Notes under the pieces: model-generated
Database searches by the model: none
What the model saw: only the letters and a program-made list of their open reading frames with translations
What the model was told of the DNA's origin: nothing
Assembly (NCBI GenBank): GCA_029261165.1
Contig: JAJDBV010000042.1
Span: forward strand, 1-64,000
Direction: 5' to 3'
Origin: Nitrospirota bacterium
Lineage (GTDB): Bacteria; Nitrospirota; Nitrospiria; SBBL01; JAADHI01
Length of the DNA: 64,000 nt
Position numbers and translations under genes: made by a program
Part shown: one piece after another, positions 53,846-63,299 of the stretch
Layout: each line of letters begins with the position of its first letter
Position numbering within the stretch: position 1 is the first letter of the stretch

Positions 53846-54706
53846 TTATTTCTGACCGTAGACCATTCCTTCCAGGCGGGAAATTCGTTCCTCCATTGGA
53901 GGATGGGTTGAAAAGAGGGAACGCATGCCCCCTCCTCGCAAAGGGCTGACAATAAACATGTGGGCGGTCGCCGGGTTGGCAGCCTTCATCGGGACACGTC
54001 TGTTTGCGTTCTCCAATTTCCGCAGGGCCTCTGAAAGCCAGAGGGGATTTCCGCAGAGCTTTGCGCCGCCCGCGTCGGCCGCAAACTCACGGGAACGGGA
54101 GATCGCCATTTGGATTAGCATGGCCGCCATCGGTGCCACAATCATCATCACAATCATGCCCAGGAAACCGCCGCCATCATCATCGTCCGAGCGCCCCCCG
54201 AAGCCGCCAAAGATCATGGCCCACTGCGCCATATTGGCCAGCATCGAAATGGCCCCGGCCACCGTCGCGGCAATCGAGCCAATCAGGATATCCCGATGAA
54301 GGACATGAGACAATTCATGCGCCAGAACCCCGGTTAACTCCTCACGATTGAGAATCTGTACAATACCCGTGGTAACGGCAACGGCTGCATGGCTGGGGTT
54401 GCGCCCGGTGGCAAAGGCGTTCGGCGTGGCATTGTTGATGACATAAACCTTGGGCATCGGCATTTTGGCACGCATCGCCAGATCGGCAACGATGCCGTAG
54501 ACCAACGGCGCCTCCGCCTCGGTGACCGGTTGGGCGCGGTACATCTTCAAAACGATCTTGTCGGAAAACCAATAGCTGACCCCATTCATGACCAGGGCAA
54601 GGACAAAAGCAAACATCGCCCCCGCCTGACCGCCAAGGGCCTGACCGGCAAAGATCATCAAAAGCGTCATCAAGGTCAACAAAAAGGTTGTTTTCAACAT
54701 ATTCAT
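53846..54706 (-). CDS. htpX: Membrane zinc protease HtpX
   Basis: 286 aa. M48-family metalloprotease of inner-membrane quality control. Two N-terminal membrane segments (about 5-50) precede the zinc site [10 protein letters not shown] near residue 140. Two more hydrophobic stretches follow, with a Gly/Asp-rich loop ([11 protein letters not shown]) between them. The third zinc ligand is the Glu in [11 protein letters not shown]. It sits between fmt and rsmB, a common neighbourhood. The ATG has AAGGAGATAG upstream. Confidence 0.95.
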   Translation of the reverse strand: MNMLKTTFLLTLMTLLMIFAGQALGGQAGAMFAFVLALVMNGVSYWFSDKIVLKMYRAQPVTEAEAPLVYGIVADLAMRAKMPMPKVYVINNATPNAFATGRNPSHAAVAVTTGIVQILNREELTGVLAHELSHVLHRDILIGSIAATVAGAISMLANMAQWAMIFGGFGGRSDDDDGGGFLGMIVMMIVAPMAAMLIQMAISRSREFAADAGGAKLCGNPLWLSEALRKLENANRRVPMKAANPATAHMFIVSPLRGGGMRSLFSTHPPMEERISRLEGMVYGQK

Positions 54707-54784
54707 CGTCTATCTCCTTACTCTCTCTTGATCAATCCGCTTCGAAAACATTGGATAATGGCTGCACAGAGGTGGCTTCACATC

Positions 54785-55762
54785 CTATTCTTTTCTGGAC
54801 GACGAGAGGAAAGCCCCCTTGTCGATGTGATGGCCCACCGCATATTCACGCGGCGTCATCTTTCGTTTTCCCTCCGGCTGAAGTCCCTTTATTAAAATAT
54901 AACCCCTCCCTGCGGCCACTTCAAGGCCTTTCTCGGAGAGTTTGAGTACTTCTCCCGGCCCACCCCATTCCCCTTCAGCGTCCCCCACCTGCAAAGAGGC
55001 GATCTTCCAGCGATCAGATCCAAAGAATGTCATCGTCCCTGGCCAGGGCATCAGTCCCCGCCATCGGTTGTAGACAGCCTGCGCACTCCCTTCCCATCGG
55101 ATCAAACCGTCCTCTTTCTTTAAGAGCGGCGCCATCGTGGCCTTTGCTTCATCCTGCGCAACGGCCTTGAGTTTTCCCTCTTTTAAAGAGGCGACCGTTT
55201 CAAGCAGCAATGCGGCCCCGAGGTCGGCCAGGCGGGAGGAGAGCATGTCCGCCGTCTCATCGGGAGCAATCTGTAGGGACTGCTGCAATAGAATCGGACC
55301 GGTGTCCATCCCCGCATCCATTTGCATCGTCGTAACCCCCGTTTCCGCATCTCCCCGAACGAGCGCCCATTGAATCGGGGCGGCACCCCGGTATAAAGGC
55401 AAGAGTGACGAATGGACATTAATGCATGGATACTTGGGGATCTTCAAAATTACTTCAGGCAGAATCTGTCCGAAGGCGACGACGATGATCAGATCTGGAG
55501 ACAGATCAGAGAGGGTTTTCGTGAAATGAGGGTCCTTCTTCAGGCGTTCAGGCTGATAGACCGCGATGCCCTTCTCCAGGGCAGCCACCTTAATGGGTGG
55601 CGGGGTGAGGGTCCTGCCTCGACCCTTTGGACGGTCGGGCTGGGTGACCACCCCGATGACCTCTTCTGACTTACAGATCGCATGAAGAGAGGGAAGCGCA
55701 AAGTCGGGGGTTCCCATAAAAATGACGCGTTGCTTATCACGGGTTCGGGCATGCTTTGGCAT
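54785..55762 (-). CDS. fmt: Methionyl-tRNA formyltransferase
   Basis: 325 aa. Fmt formylates initiator Met-tRNA using 10-formyl-THF. Visible motifs are RVIFMGTPDFALPSL at the start, the catalytic-region NVHSSLLPLYRGAAPIQWA, and the DAGMDTGPIL segment. The C-terminal OB-type domain is present. Nine or so extra residues precede the first strand. It starts one base after the def stop, so def and fmt are coupled, as in many bacteria. Confidence 0.96.
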   Translation of the reverse strand: MPKHARTRDKQRVIFMGTPDFALPSLHAICKSEEVIGVVTQPDRPKGRGRTLTPPPIKVAALEKGIAVYQPERLKKDPHFTKTLSDLSPDLIIVVAFGQILPEVILKIPKYPCINVHSSLLPLYRGAAPIQWALVRGDAETGVTTMQMDAGMDTGPILLQQSLQIAPDETADMLSSRLADLGAALLLETVASLKEGKLKAVAQDEAKATMAPLLKKEDGLIRWEGSAQAVYNRWRGLMPWPGTMTFFGSDRWKIASLQVGDAEGEWGGPGEVLKLSEKGLEVAAGRGYILIKGLQPEGKRKMTPREYAVGHHIDKGAFLSSSRKE

Positions 55763-55763
55763 C

Positions 55764-56291
55764 TCACCATGTCCCTCCCCGTTTCATCCTTTTTTTTAAT
55801 TTCCGAAAGAAGATGTCCTTTTTCAGGCTGCTGAAATGGTCAACCATCATCACACCGTTGATATGATCCACCTCGTGCTGGAGCATTCTGGCGAACAAAC
55901 CTTCCGCTTCAATTCGGACCTCTTTTCCTTCACGATCCAGCCCCTTTAACTGAACACGCACGGCCCGCTTCACTTTTTCAAAATAGCCGGGAATAGAAAG
56001 ACAGCCTTCATCTCCAATCACTTCTCCTTCCATTTCGACGATTTCAGGATTCAAGATCGCAGCAGGCCCCTTTATTTCAGACGGTATCGTGTCAGATAGA
56101 GAAAGATCGTAAATAAAAAGGGCGAGCGGGTGACCCACCTGGGAGGCCGCCAATCCAAGCCCCGACACCGCGTAAAGACTTTCAAACATATCCTCGATCT
56201 TTCCCTGAAGCACCCCGTCAATTTCTGTGACCAGCTCTCCCTTTTTCTCCAAAACCGGCTCCGGATATTTGACAATCTCAATCACGCCCAT
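55764..56291 (-). CDS. def: Peptide deformylase
   Basis: 175 aa from the ATG at 56291; the frame runs to 56342 but the added residues are not conserved. Def removes the formyl group from nascent proteins. All three motifs are present: GLGLAASQVG, EGCLSIP and QHEVDHING, giving the Cys and two His metal ligands. It begins the def-fmt-htpX-rsmB-rpe-pheS-pheT run, in which every gap is 78 bp or less. Confidence 0.96.
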   Translation of the reverse strand: MGVIEIVKYPEPVLEKKGELVTEIDGVLQGKIEDMFESLYAVSGLGLAASQVGHPLALFIYDLSLSDTIPSEIKGPAAILNPEIVEMEGEVIGDEGCLSIPGYFEKVKRAVRVQLKGLDREGKEVRIEAEGLFARMLQHEVDHINGVMMVDHFSSLKKDIFFRKLKKRMKRGGTW

Positions 56292-56493
56292 CCCATGAAC
56301 TCTCCCATAAAAAAATCGATATTGTGACAAGAAAGCTAGCACAATCTCATGATGGAGGCAAGGCGCGTTTCACCGCGACCTCCAACTTGAACACTTCAAC
56401 ATAATATGGTAGCCTATAATACCAATTTTGGATGGAATCTCCTCTGAAAGGGCCTAAAATTTTACCCGTTTAATCTAATCAGCAAGGGTTTTT

Positions 56494-57615
56494 ATGACAT
56501 CCTCCCAAAAACGTTGTTGGTGGGTTGATAGACCTTCCATTCAAAAAGCCACATGTCTCGGCATCGCCCTCCTGGTCTCTCTGAGCCTAACATACGGTTG
56601 CGAAGAGAAGCCGAATGCCTCACCCCCTCCAACAGCAGAGAACCGCGTTGAGGTTTTTATCGTAACGCCGGAAACCGTTCAGGAAACTATTTCTTCATCC
56701 GCCGTGGCAGCACCCCACATGGAATACCGTGTAAGCATGCAGATCAGCGGGATGCTTGCTGTGCAGCACGTGGACCGCGGAGACTCCGTCAACAAAGGGG
56801 ATGTCCTCTTCGAGATTGATTCAGAGGCGTTTCAACTTCAGGTCAAGGATCGAAAGGCCAATCTTGCACGCGCTACAGCGCGACTTCACTTCATGGGAAA
56901 AGAGCAAAAGCGGAAAAAATCCCTTTATAAGGAAGGAACGCTTTCGGAAACGGCTTGGGATCAACACCAATTTGACCTCGCGCTTGCTCGTGCTGAAAGG
57001 GATCAGGCGCGTGTCGCGCTCGATCAGTCCGAACGTGATCTCCGTTTAACCACTCTTAGAAGCAGGCTTTCCGGAATGGTCCTGGAACGTTACCATGATC
57101 CCGGAGAAGTGCTTCCGGAGGGAACCGTCCTTGCCTGGATCGTCGATTCGACAGAGATCATCTTTGAGGTCGGGGTCTCAGATACAGCGTTAAGATACCT
57201 GCATCTGAAAGACCCTGTGAAAATCACCATTGACGCCTTTCCTGTAAAGTTTTTCAAAGGTCATGTGGTCCGGATCTCCGGAAATGCAAACCCGAAAACA
57301 GGAACCTTTGCGGTCGAGGTCAAGGTTCCCAATCGACAACTTGAAATCCTTCCGGGGATGATCGGTCGCCTTAAGCTTCTGGGAGAAACCCATCGGGATC
57401 AAATCGTCATTCCGCTCATGTCGGTACATCAAAAATTAGAAGGCCAGGTGGTCTATGTTGTGGAGGGAAACCGTATCTTAAAAAAACCGGTTCACCTGGG
57501 GAAGGTTCTGGGGGACCGGGTCGTTATTCAAAAAGGAATTGAAGCAGGAAACACGGTGATCCTCATGAGCCAGAGGCGACTAGCAGAAGGCAACACCGTC
57601 AAAATCATAAAATAG
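56494..57615 (+). CDS. RND efflux periplasmic adaptor lipoprotein
   Basis: 373 aa. The signal sequence ends in LTYGC (Cys36), so the adaptor is probably lipid-anchored. A lipoyl/hairpin region follows (about 70-190; HVDRGDSVNKGDVLFEIDSE), then the beta-barrel and membrane-proximal domains (GMIGRLKLLGE). It links the pump at 57786 to an outer-membrane channel, which is not encoded here. A perfect TATAAT at 56415-56420 could be its -10, but the nearest TTGAAC is at 22-bp spacing. The repeat element copy B begins at its stop codon. Confidence 0.92.
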   Translation: MTSSQKRCWWVDRPSIQKATCLGIALLVSLSLTYGCEEKPNASPPPTAENRVEVFIVTPETVQETISSSAVAAPHMEYRVSMQISGMLAVQHVDRGDSVNKGDVLFEIDSEAFQLQVKDRKANLARATARLHFMGKEQKRKKSLYKEGTLSETAWDQHQFDLALARAERDQARVALDQSERDLRLTTLRSRLSGMVLERYHDPGEVLPEGTVLAWIVDSTEIIFEVGVSDTALRYLHLKDPVKITIDAFPVKFFKGHVVRISGNANPKTGTFAVEVKVPNRQLEILPGMIGRLKLLGETHRDQIVIPLMSVHQKLEGQVVYVVEGNRILKKPVHLGKVLGDRVVIQKGIEAGNTVILMSQRRLAEGNTVKIIK

Positions 57616-57755
57616 TAACGATTCAGCCCACCCATCTAAGGCTCCATGGCGGCGTTACTGTGGTGCTCGAATCCTCACGTATAAACCATACGCTCCGGGT
57701 TCTGCGCGCCTCGTGCCTTGCCCTGAAGCCTTATCTAGGCAATCTGAACCGTTAC
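57615..57755. repeat. Dispersed intergenic repeat with GTAAC/GTTAC ends, copy B
   Basis: 141 bp, ends GTAACGATTCAG and CTGAACCGTTAC, in reverse orientation to copy A (26896-27054). The two share a run of about 26 identical bases around GGATTCGAGCACCAC and several flanking words. It separates the adaptor and pump genes by 170 bp without interrupting either. Confidence 0.8.
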
Positions 57756-57785
57756 AAAGTATGTCAAACAGAATGAGGAAGCATC

Positions 57786-60700
57786 TTGAGCATTGCACGA
57801 TTTTCAATTAACAACCGGGTGCCGGTAAACTTATTGCTCATCGTGATGGTGGCGGGTGGGATCATTGGATACGCTTCAATGCCGAGAGAGGTCTTTCCCG
57901 TTGTTTCGATCGACCGGGTCGCCATCTCCACGGTTTATTCAGGGGTTTCTCCTGAGGAGATCGAAAAAAATATCACGATACCCATCGAGAGGGCGATCAA
58001 GGGCGTCAAGGGTATCGAACATCTAGAATCGGCCTCCCTGGAGGGGACTTCATTGATCGAGGCTGAACTCGAACCGGGACACGATATGAAGCGGGTTGCG
58101 GAGGATATCCGCTCCCGGATCGAGCGGATGGAAACCCTCCCTGAAGAAGCCGATGACCCGCTCGTGATTGAAATTGAATTTGAGGCCCCTGTCGTCATGG
58201 TCGGGGTCAGCGGCCCGGTTCGTGAGTCCACACTTCGTGAAGTGGCCGATGCCTTGGAAGATCGAATCGAACAAATTGACGGGGTCGGATCGGTTCGATT
58301 AAGCGGTTATCGCGACCGGGAAATCTGGATTGAAGTCGATCCGGAGCGAATGTATCCCCTCGGAATCGGGATTCGCGAGGTCATTCAGGCACTCAAATCG
58401 CGTAATCTCGACCTTTCCGGGGGGCGACTCAAAGGGAAAACGGAAGAACTCCTTCTTCGAACGGTTGGTGAATTCCGTGATATTTCAGAGGTCAATCGGA
58501 TGGTCGTCCGAGAAAATCGAGCCGGACGCCATATTACACTTCAGGATATCGGAAACGCGCGGCTGACCTATGAAAATGAGGAGAACTATGGGCGGATCAA
58601 CAAGGAACGATCCATCACCCTGAATGTGACCAAGAGCGCTGACGGGGACGCGATCAGCATTATGGAGGCGGTCGAGGAAGCACGCGACCAACTTCAACAG
58701 GATCTCCCGGAGGATGTAGAGATCAGCATGACGCAAAACAGCGCCATATGGATTCAATCCAGACTTCGGACACTCTACTTCAACGGAGCAATCGGTTTCA
58801 CACTCGTCTGTTTGACCCTCTTCACCTTTTTGAACTGGCGGATGGCCCTTTGGACGGCCCTCGGGATCCCCGCCTCGTTCCTGGGCGCAATCTTCCTGAT
58901 GCCCCTCCTCGGTCAATCGATCAACATGCTTTCACTCTTCGCCCTCATTGTCGTCCTGGGAATGGTCGTGGATGATGCCATCATTGTCACGGAAAATGTC
59001 TACCGCTATATCAGTATGGGATACTCTCCCATCAAGGCTGCCATCATCGGAACAGAACAGGTTGTCAAACCGGTACTTGCAACCGTGGCCACGACCATCT
59101 CAGCCTTTGTCCCCTTGCTCATGATGACAGGGATTCTCGGAAAATTTATGAGGGTCATCCCAATTGTCGTCTCTCTGGTGCTTGTCATGTCTCTTCTGGA
59201 GGCCCTGGTGATCCTCCCTTCCCACCTGGCGGACTTCTCCCGTCCTTTGCCAACGAAATCACTGCCCTCCGACCATGATGGAAGATGGTTTATCCGCTTC
59301 AGACGACTCTACCAAAAAACACTTGTCATCACGCTGCGAAAACGCTACTGGCTTGTGGCCGGCGTGGTGGCGCTGACCGCCACACTCCTGACCACGGCCT
59401 ACCAAAGCGGGAAATTCGTCCTCTTCGGGGTGAAAGACATTCCCGGCTTTGTCATTATGCTGGAAACGCCGACCGGGACGAAACTTGAGGAAACATCAAG
59501 GAGAGTTGCTGAGATTGAACAGCGGGTCGCCACGCTTCGCGCCGAAGACATCAATGCCAGCGTTTCTCTGATCGGCCGGCAACTCGATCCGGAGACCAAC
59601 CGCATTAAGACTGGGAGTCACCTCGGCCAGGTTTATGTCGAATTGGCCGACTTTGACACGCCTGACCGTAGAAACGGCTATGAAGTCCTCTCCGAGATGC
59701 GGGAAAAGATCGTGGGGATTACAGGCTTGAAATCTTTAAAAGTAGAGGCGATACAGGGAGGACCGCCCGTCGGGGCAGCGGTTGAAATGAAGATCCGGGG
59801 AGAGGATCTGGGGCAACTGCAAAAGATCTCAGACGAAGTCCTTTATTTTTTGGAGGGGATACCGGGCGTCCGGGATATCCGTGATGACTATGCACGCGGA
59901 AAGAAGGAGATTCAATTTCAGGTTGATCCGGAAAGAGCCGCCCTGTACGGCCTCGATACGGCGGCAGTCGCAGCGGCAGTCCGTGCTTCTTTCCATGGAG
60001 AGACAGTCACACGAATCCGGCGTGATGATGAAACAATTGACATTGTCGTCAAGTTTGCCGAACCCACCCGAAATAATCTCCGCGCCCTGGATCAGCTTAA
60101 GGTGGCAAGCCCCACGGGCGTTCTCGTTCCGATCAAGAGTGTTGCTGTGCCGAAGTTATATGAGGGGGTAAACGCAATCAACCGAAAGGATCACCGGAGA
60201 ACCGTCACGGTTCTGGCCGATGTCGATACCGACATCATCACCTCCAGAGAAGTCGTCAAGAAGATCGAAGCAGAATTCGGAAACCTGGATCGACGCGTTC
60301 CGGGTTATGATTTTCACTTCGGGGGGGAAACCGAAGAGCAACGAAAATCCATGCGCTCTCTCTTGAAGGCCTTCACCATCACCGCCCTGATTATCTATAC
60401 CATCCTGGGAGGTCTTTTTAAATCCTTTCTTCAACCGGTTATCGTGATGTTTGCCGTCCCCTTCGGGATCATCGGAGTGATCATCGGTCATTTTGTCATG
60501 GGACAGTCATTAGGTCTCCTTTCCCTCATCGGCGTGGTGGCCCTTTCCGGCATCGTCGTCAATGATTCCCTCCTCTTGGTCGATTTCATCAACAAGGCGC
60601 GAGAAAAGGGAACACGACGCTGGCGGTCTATCGTGGTTTCAGGCAGGATCCGGATGCGCCCGATCCTGTTGACCACGCTGACGACGGTCCTCGGCCTCGC

Positions 60701-60884
60701 CATGCTTTCCTTTCAGACCACGGGGCAGGCCGGCTATCTTGCCCCAATGGCGATCTCAATCGTCTGGGGACTCCTCTTCGCGACCGGATTGACCCTCTTC
60801 CTCGTCCCCGCACTCTTCGCAATTGGAGATGACCTTCTCATCACATTGAAGCGGAGGAGGAGCGGAAAGGGTTCTGTGCACTGA
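57786..60884 (+). CDS. RND-family efflux transporter permease (HAE1/AcrB type)
   Basis: 1032 aa, standard size with 12 membrane helices and two large periplasmic loops. The N-terminal helix starts at NNRVPVNLLLIVMV. The proton-relay Asp pair is in LGMVVDDAIIV. The second half repeats the fold (SLIGVVALSGIVVNDSL). It exports small molecules by proton antiport; whether metals, drugs or lipids cannot be read reliably. The start is TTG at 57786, well supported by GAGGAAG 6 nt upstream. The stop overlaps the frame of a pentapeptide-repeat gene. Confidence 0.94.
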   Translation: MSIARFSINNRVPVNLLLIVMVAGGIIGYASMPREVFPVVSIDRVAISTVYSGVSPEEIEKNITIPIERAIKGVKGIEHLESASLEGTSLIEAELEPGHDMKRVAEDIRSRIERMETLPEEADDPLVIEIEFEAPVVMVGVSGPVRESTLREVADALEDRIEQIDGVGSVRLSGYRDREIWIEVDPERMYPLGIGIREVIQALKSRNLDLSGGRLKGKTEELLLRTVGEFRDISEVNRMVVRENRAGRHITLQDIGNARLTYENEENYGRINKERSITLNVTKSADGDAISIMEAVEEARDQLQQDLPEDVEISMTQNSAIWIQSRLRTLYFNGAIGFTLVCLTLFTFLNWRMALWTALGIPASFLGAIFLMPLLGQSINMLSLFALIVVLGMVVDDAIIVTENVYRYISMGYSPIKAAIIGTEQVVKPVLATVATTISAFVPLLMMTGILGKFMRVIPIVVSLVLVMSLLEALVILPSHLADFSRPLPTKSLPSDHDGRWFIRFRRLYQKTLVITLRKRYWLVAGVVALTATLLTTAYQSGKFVLFGVKDIPGFVIMLETPTGTKLEETSRRVAEIEQRVATLRAEDINASVSLIGRQLDPETNRIKTGSHLGQVYVELADFDTPDRRNGYEVLSEMREKIVGITGLKSLKVEAIQGGPPVGAAVEMKIRGEDLGQLQKISDEVLYFLEGIPGVRDIRDDYARGKKEIQFQVDPERAALYGLDTAAVAAAVRASFHGETVTRIRRDDETIDIVVKFAEPTRNNLRALDQLKVASPTGVLVPIKSVAVPKLYEGVNAINRKDHRRTVTVLADVDTDIITSREVVKKIEAEFGNLDRRVPGYDFHFGGETEEQRKSMRSLLKAFTITALIIYTILGGLFKSFLQPVIVMFAVPFGIIGVIIGHFVMGQSLGLLSLIGVVALSGIVVNDSLLLVDFINKAREKGTRRWRSIVVSGRIRMRPILLTTLTTVLGLAMLSFQTTGQAGYLAPMAISIVWGLLFATGLTLFLVPALFAIGDDLLITLKRRRSGKGSVH

Positions 60885-61391
60885 GACAGTCACCCACGAA
60901 AAGATGGACCGCCGGTTTTCTTTGGAGTGCCGGAATTTACATTGCCTTCTTTGGCATTGCTTTGCAAAGATATGAGGGCAGTATGGAGCGTTTCGAGGAG
61001 AAGGCCGAAAAAATTTACGCACAACTCCGTGAAAAGGAGACCAAGGAAACGCAGGGGCTTATACCAGACGCGCAGGAAATGGTCCGGCCAAGGGGCCCAG
61101 AACTACTCATTCCCAGTTCGGTCTTTTGTTCTTTCTTTTGTGTCGAAGGAACGGATTTGAAACGGAAGAAAACTTTGAAGGATACGATCGTATCCTTCAA
61201 AGACGATCTTTCTGGGGTCGATTTATCAACACTAGACCTTCGCGGTGCGGAGACAGATCTAAACGGTGCGAATCTAAGCGGACTTCCGCTACACGGATCT
61301 CAGCAACACAATCGGTCTCACGCACGATCAAATTGACCATATATTCTTCGACATCAGCACAAAATTTCCAGAAAGTCTTCCGAAGAAATAG
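60881..61391 (+). pseudogene. Pentapeptide-repeat membrane protein gene with frameshift
   Basis: Two frames together read as one protein. The first (from about 60881, CTG overlapping the pump stop) gives a hydrophobic segment AGFLWSAGIYIAFFGIALQ, a charged helix and pentapeptide units up to GANLS. After about 61277 the +1 frame continues ADFRY TDLSN TIGLTHDQID and ends at TAG 61389-61391, a typical family C-terminus. A loss of two or five bases at the junction would explain it. Taken alone the first frame ends at an out-of-frame stop (61336). It could be a genuine mutation or a sequencing error. Pentapeptide proteins are right-handed beta-helices of varied function. Confidence 0.65.
61173..61202. 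repeat. Perfect 30-bp palindrome inside the pentapeptide gene
   Basis: Fifteen bases starting CTTTGAAGGATACGA are followed immediately by their exact reverse complement. There is no loop. It lies in the region linking the N-terminal helix to the first repeats, encoding about ten residues. It could be an operator, a recombination scar or simply a structured coding segment. Confidence 0.85.
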
Positions 61392-61405
61392 TCCAGCAGG
61401 TCTTT

Positions 61406-61428
61406 TTATTCCACAAACTGTGGAATAA
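61406..61428. repeat. Hairpin TTATTCCACA/TGTGGAATAA
   Basis: A perfect 10-bp stem with a 3-nt AAC loop, 15 bp after the pentapeptide frame. It is AT-rich at the ends and not followed by a T tract on the plus strand, so terminator activity is doubtful; it could be a regulator site for the gene at 61539. Confidence 0.45.
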
Positions 61429-61538
61429 TTCCACGATTCTCAATACCATCTTATTTATAACCCATTGAAATAACAACATAAAAATAACACAAGACCGTTT
61501 AAACAAACGGCATCGTCTTTGCTCTGTATACGGGTGTC

Positions 61539-61781
61539 ATGAGCACGGCGGGACCCCGGAAAATCCTGAGACATTTAAGGTCAAAGCAGCAGGGAGGAGA
61601 GATTCATCGTGTGAGATGCGACCGCTGCAGGAGTCTTATGTCGTTTGAATGGTTTTCGAGCCGGGATGACGAGGGAGGCTATTGGAGTTTTCAGGGGTGG
61701 CACTGTATCTATTGTGGGGAGGTCATTGATCGCCTGATCGTTTCCAACCGGAGTAAACATAGGGTGCTTAGGGGGTTGTAG
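61539..61781 (+). CDS. Small zinc-ribbon protein, unknown function
   Basis: 80 aa. Two CxxC pairs (C27/C30 and C56/C59) frame a Trp-rich loop (EWFS, GYWSFQGWHC), a likely zinc ribbon. A basic N-terminus and tail flank it. The ATG lacks a strong Shine-Dalgarno site, so the start is uncertain. I recognise no named family; nucleic-acid or protein binding would be a guess. The next gene starts 78 bp downstream with its own ribosome site. Confidence 0.6.
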   Translation: MSTAGPRKILRHLRSKQQGGEIHRVRCDRCRSLMSFEWFSSRDDEGGYWSFQGWHCIYCGEVIDRLIVSNRSKHRVLRGL

Positions 61782-61859
61782 TCAGTATCTCTATCCAGAA
61801 GGTTCCATCCGTCAGGCTGGTTATTCATAAGGAACAAGCCTTAGAAAGGAGGTCTGGAC

Positions 61860-62468
61860 ATGAAATCCAAAACGACAAGACGATTCTTCAGATTAATCGG
61901 TGTGAGTATACTTCTTCTTTCAGGCCTGTTCCCATATGGTGCTGAGGCACAGACAGCGACGGTCTCTTCGGAAAAGGCCGTGAGTGATGAGGCGCTGTTC
62001 CGAGAAATTGGGCAGCAAAACGCGTCCGTGCCGCTTTTACAGGTTTCGAATATGACCTCTCAGGAAGTAAAGGCCGCGAAGTTGAATTGGGCAACCGCAG
62101 AGATGGGGAAAGCCCTGTTTGCTGCCGTCCGGGGTGAAGAAACGGCTCCGATCCCGGCCAACGCGATTTACATCGTCCAGTCAGAAGGAGGATTTGGACA
62201 TCTGGATGATTTTCGACTGGCCCTGACCCTCTTATCGGAAGAAAGAGGTCAGTCAATGACGCACCTCGTTCCAGGTCCACTCACCCCGAAACCTTCCAGG
62301 GCAAACAACTACACGGGTGCCGGATGGGGTGGTTTTGCGGAGTATGGCTTCTTCAGTCTCGTGGCCTTCGCCTACGTCATGTGGATGGCCTCTTGGGTTG
62401 CGATCGACCTTGAACGGCATGGCGTCAAGGAAGAAGAGAAACCCTACGAATATCCGATGGCGGCCTGA
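61860..62468 (+). CDS. Exported membrane-anchored protein, unknown function
   Basis: 202 aa with an excellent AAAGGAGGT before the ATG. A signal peptide ends near AEAQT (residue 31). The middle is a soluble domain (about 35-155, with NAIYIVQSEGGFGHLDDF). A C-terminal membrane helix (about 160-180, GFFSLVAFAYVMWMASWVA) is followed by a short charged tail. The topology suggests a periplasmic domain anchored at the end. No family was recognised. Confidence 0.65.
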   Translation: MKSKTTRRFFRLIGVSILLLSGLFPYGAEAQTATVSSEKAVSDEALFREIGQQNASVPLLQVSNMTSQEVKAAKLNWATAEMGKALFAAVRGEETAPIPANAIYIVQSEGGFGHLDDFRLALTLLSEERGQSMTHLVPGPLTPKPSRANNYTGAGWGGFAEYGFFSLVAFAYVMWMASWVAIDLERHGVKEEEKPYEYPMAA

Positions 62469-62607
62469 GGCGACAGAGGCGACAATAGAGACCCATCATT
62501 TAACAGCCTGTGGGGTTTTTCAGATCATATAACGGCGGGTCGCGGAAGAGGATTGGCCGCGGCCCGGGACGGCGTCGCTTGGTTTTCCTTGCGATTGCCT
62601 GTTGCTG

Positions 62608-63213
62608 CTAGATGACCACCCCTTCCAGAACGGTGAAGGTGTACGCCAGGAGGTTGCTCCGGTGTCCTGACGCGTCACGGACAAAAACTTCGAAATGATG
62701 AGCCACCTTTGCTGCAGTTTTAGGGACACGATCCTTCCCCGTGTAGATCCCATCACCCTTAGAAACATCACTATTGAGACCGTCATCATTGATAACGATC
62801 TCAATGGATTCCCTCCCCTCTCTCATCTGAAAGAGGGTCCTCATAATATCATCAGGTCCCTGTGGATCCGTAATCCGGAGGGTAATCGTAAAGGTTGTGC
62901 CAGCGGGGCCTTTTTTCGGGTGGATCTCCAGATTGGATATGACCGGCGAGAGATCTTCTCCCTTTGCGAACACCTGTGGCCCAAGATTGGCGATTGGATC
63001 TTGGGGTAAACCACCAAGTCTCCTGAAGGACAAGGCCAGAGGCCATAAGGGCGAGCGAGGCGTACTCATCTGTACGGTGAGGAGCCTGTTGGCCGATAAC
63101 GCAGTATATTCAGGAGAATCGGCGGTTCCTAATTCCGTAATCGCGGAATTAGGACACGGCGTTGCTATTGACAAGAAGAGTAACAGAAGAAAACTATTCC
63201 TCCGTGCAAACAT
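62608..63213 (-). CDS. Exported protein with Ig-like domain
   Basis: 201 aa from the ATG at 63213, supported by GGAG upstream; nine more codons upstream are optional. The signal peptide is ARRNSFLLLLFLSIATPCPN. The C-terminal half (about 100-200; ISNLEIHPKKGPAGTTFTIT, then DDGLNSDVSKGDGIYTG) looks like a bacterial Ig or choice-of-anchor-type beta domain with a possible Ca-binding Asp run. It is probably periplasmic or surface-exposed. No further function can be assigned. Confidence 0.7.
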   Translation of the reverse strand: MFARRNSFLLLLFLSIATPCPNSAITELGTADSPEYTALSANRLLTVQMSTPRSPLWPLALSFRRLGGLPQDPIANLGPQVFAKGEDLSPVISNLEIHPKKGPAGTTFTITLRITDPQGPDDIMRTLFQMREGRESIEIVINDDGLNSDVSKGDGIYTGKDRVPKTAAKVAHHFEVFVRDASGHRSNLLAYTFTVLEGVVI

Positions 63214-63299
63214 CCTCACGCTCCACGTTCCTCTATCCATGACAAAAAATCCCGGAAATTTCTAAGTTCCAATCTCGGAATGAGGGGAAATCGTGCTTT

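Noticed and set aside
60927-61160. Separate small frame overlapping the pentapeptide gene
   Set aside because: It is an alternative reading of the same region and has no repeat or membrane features.
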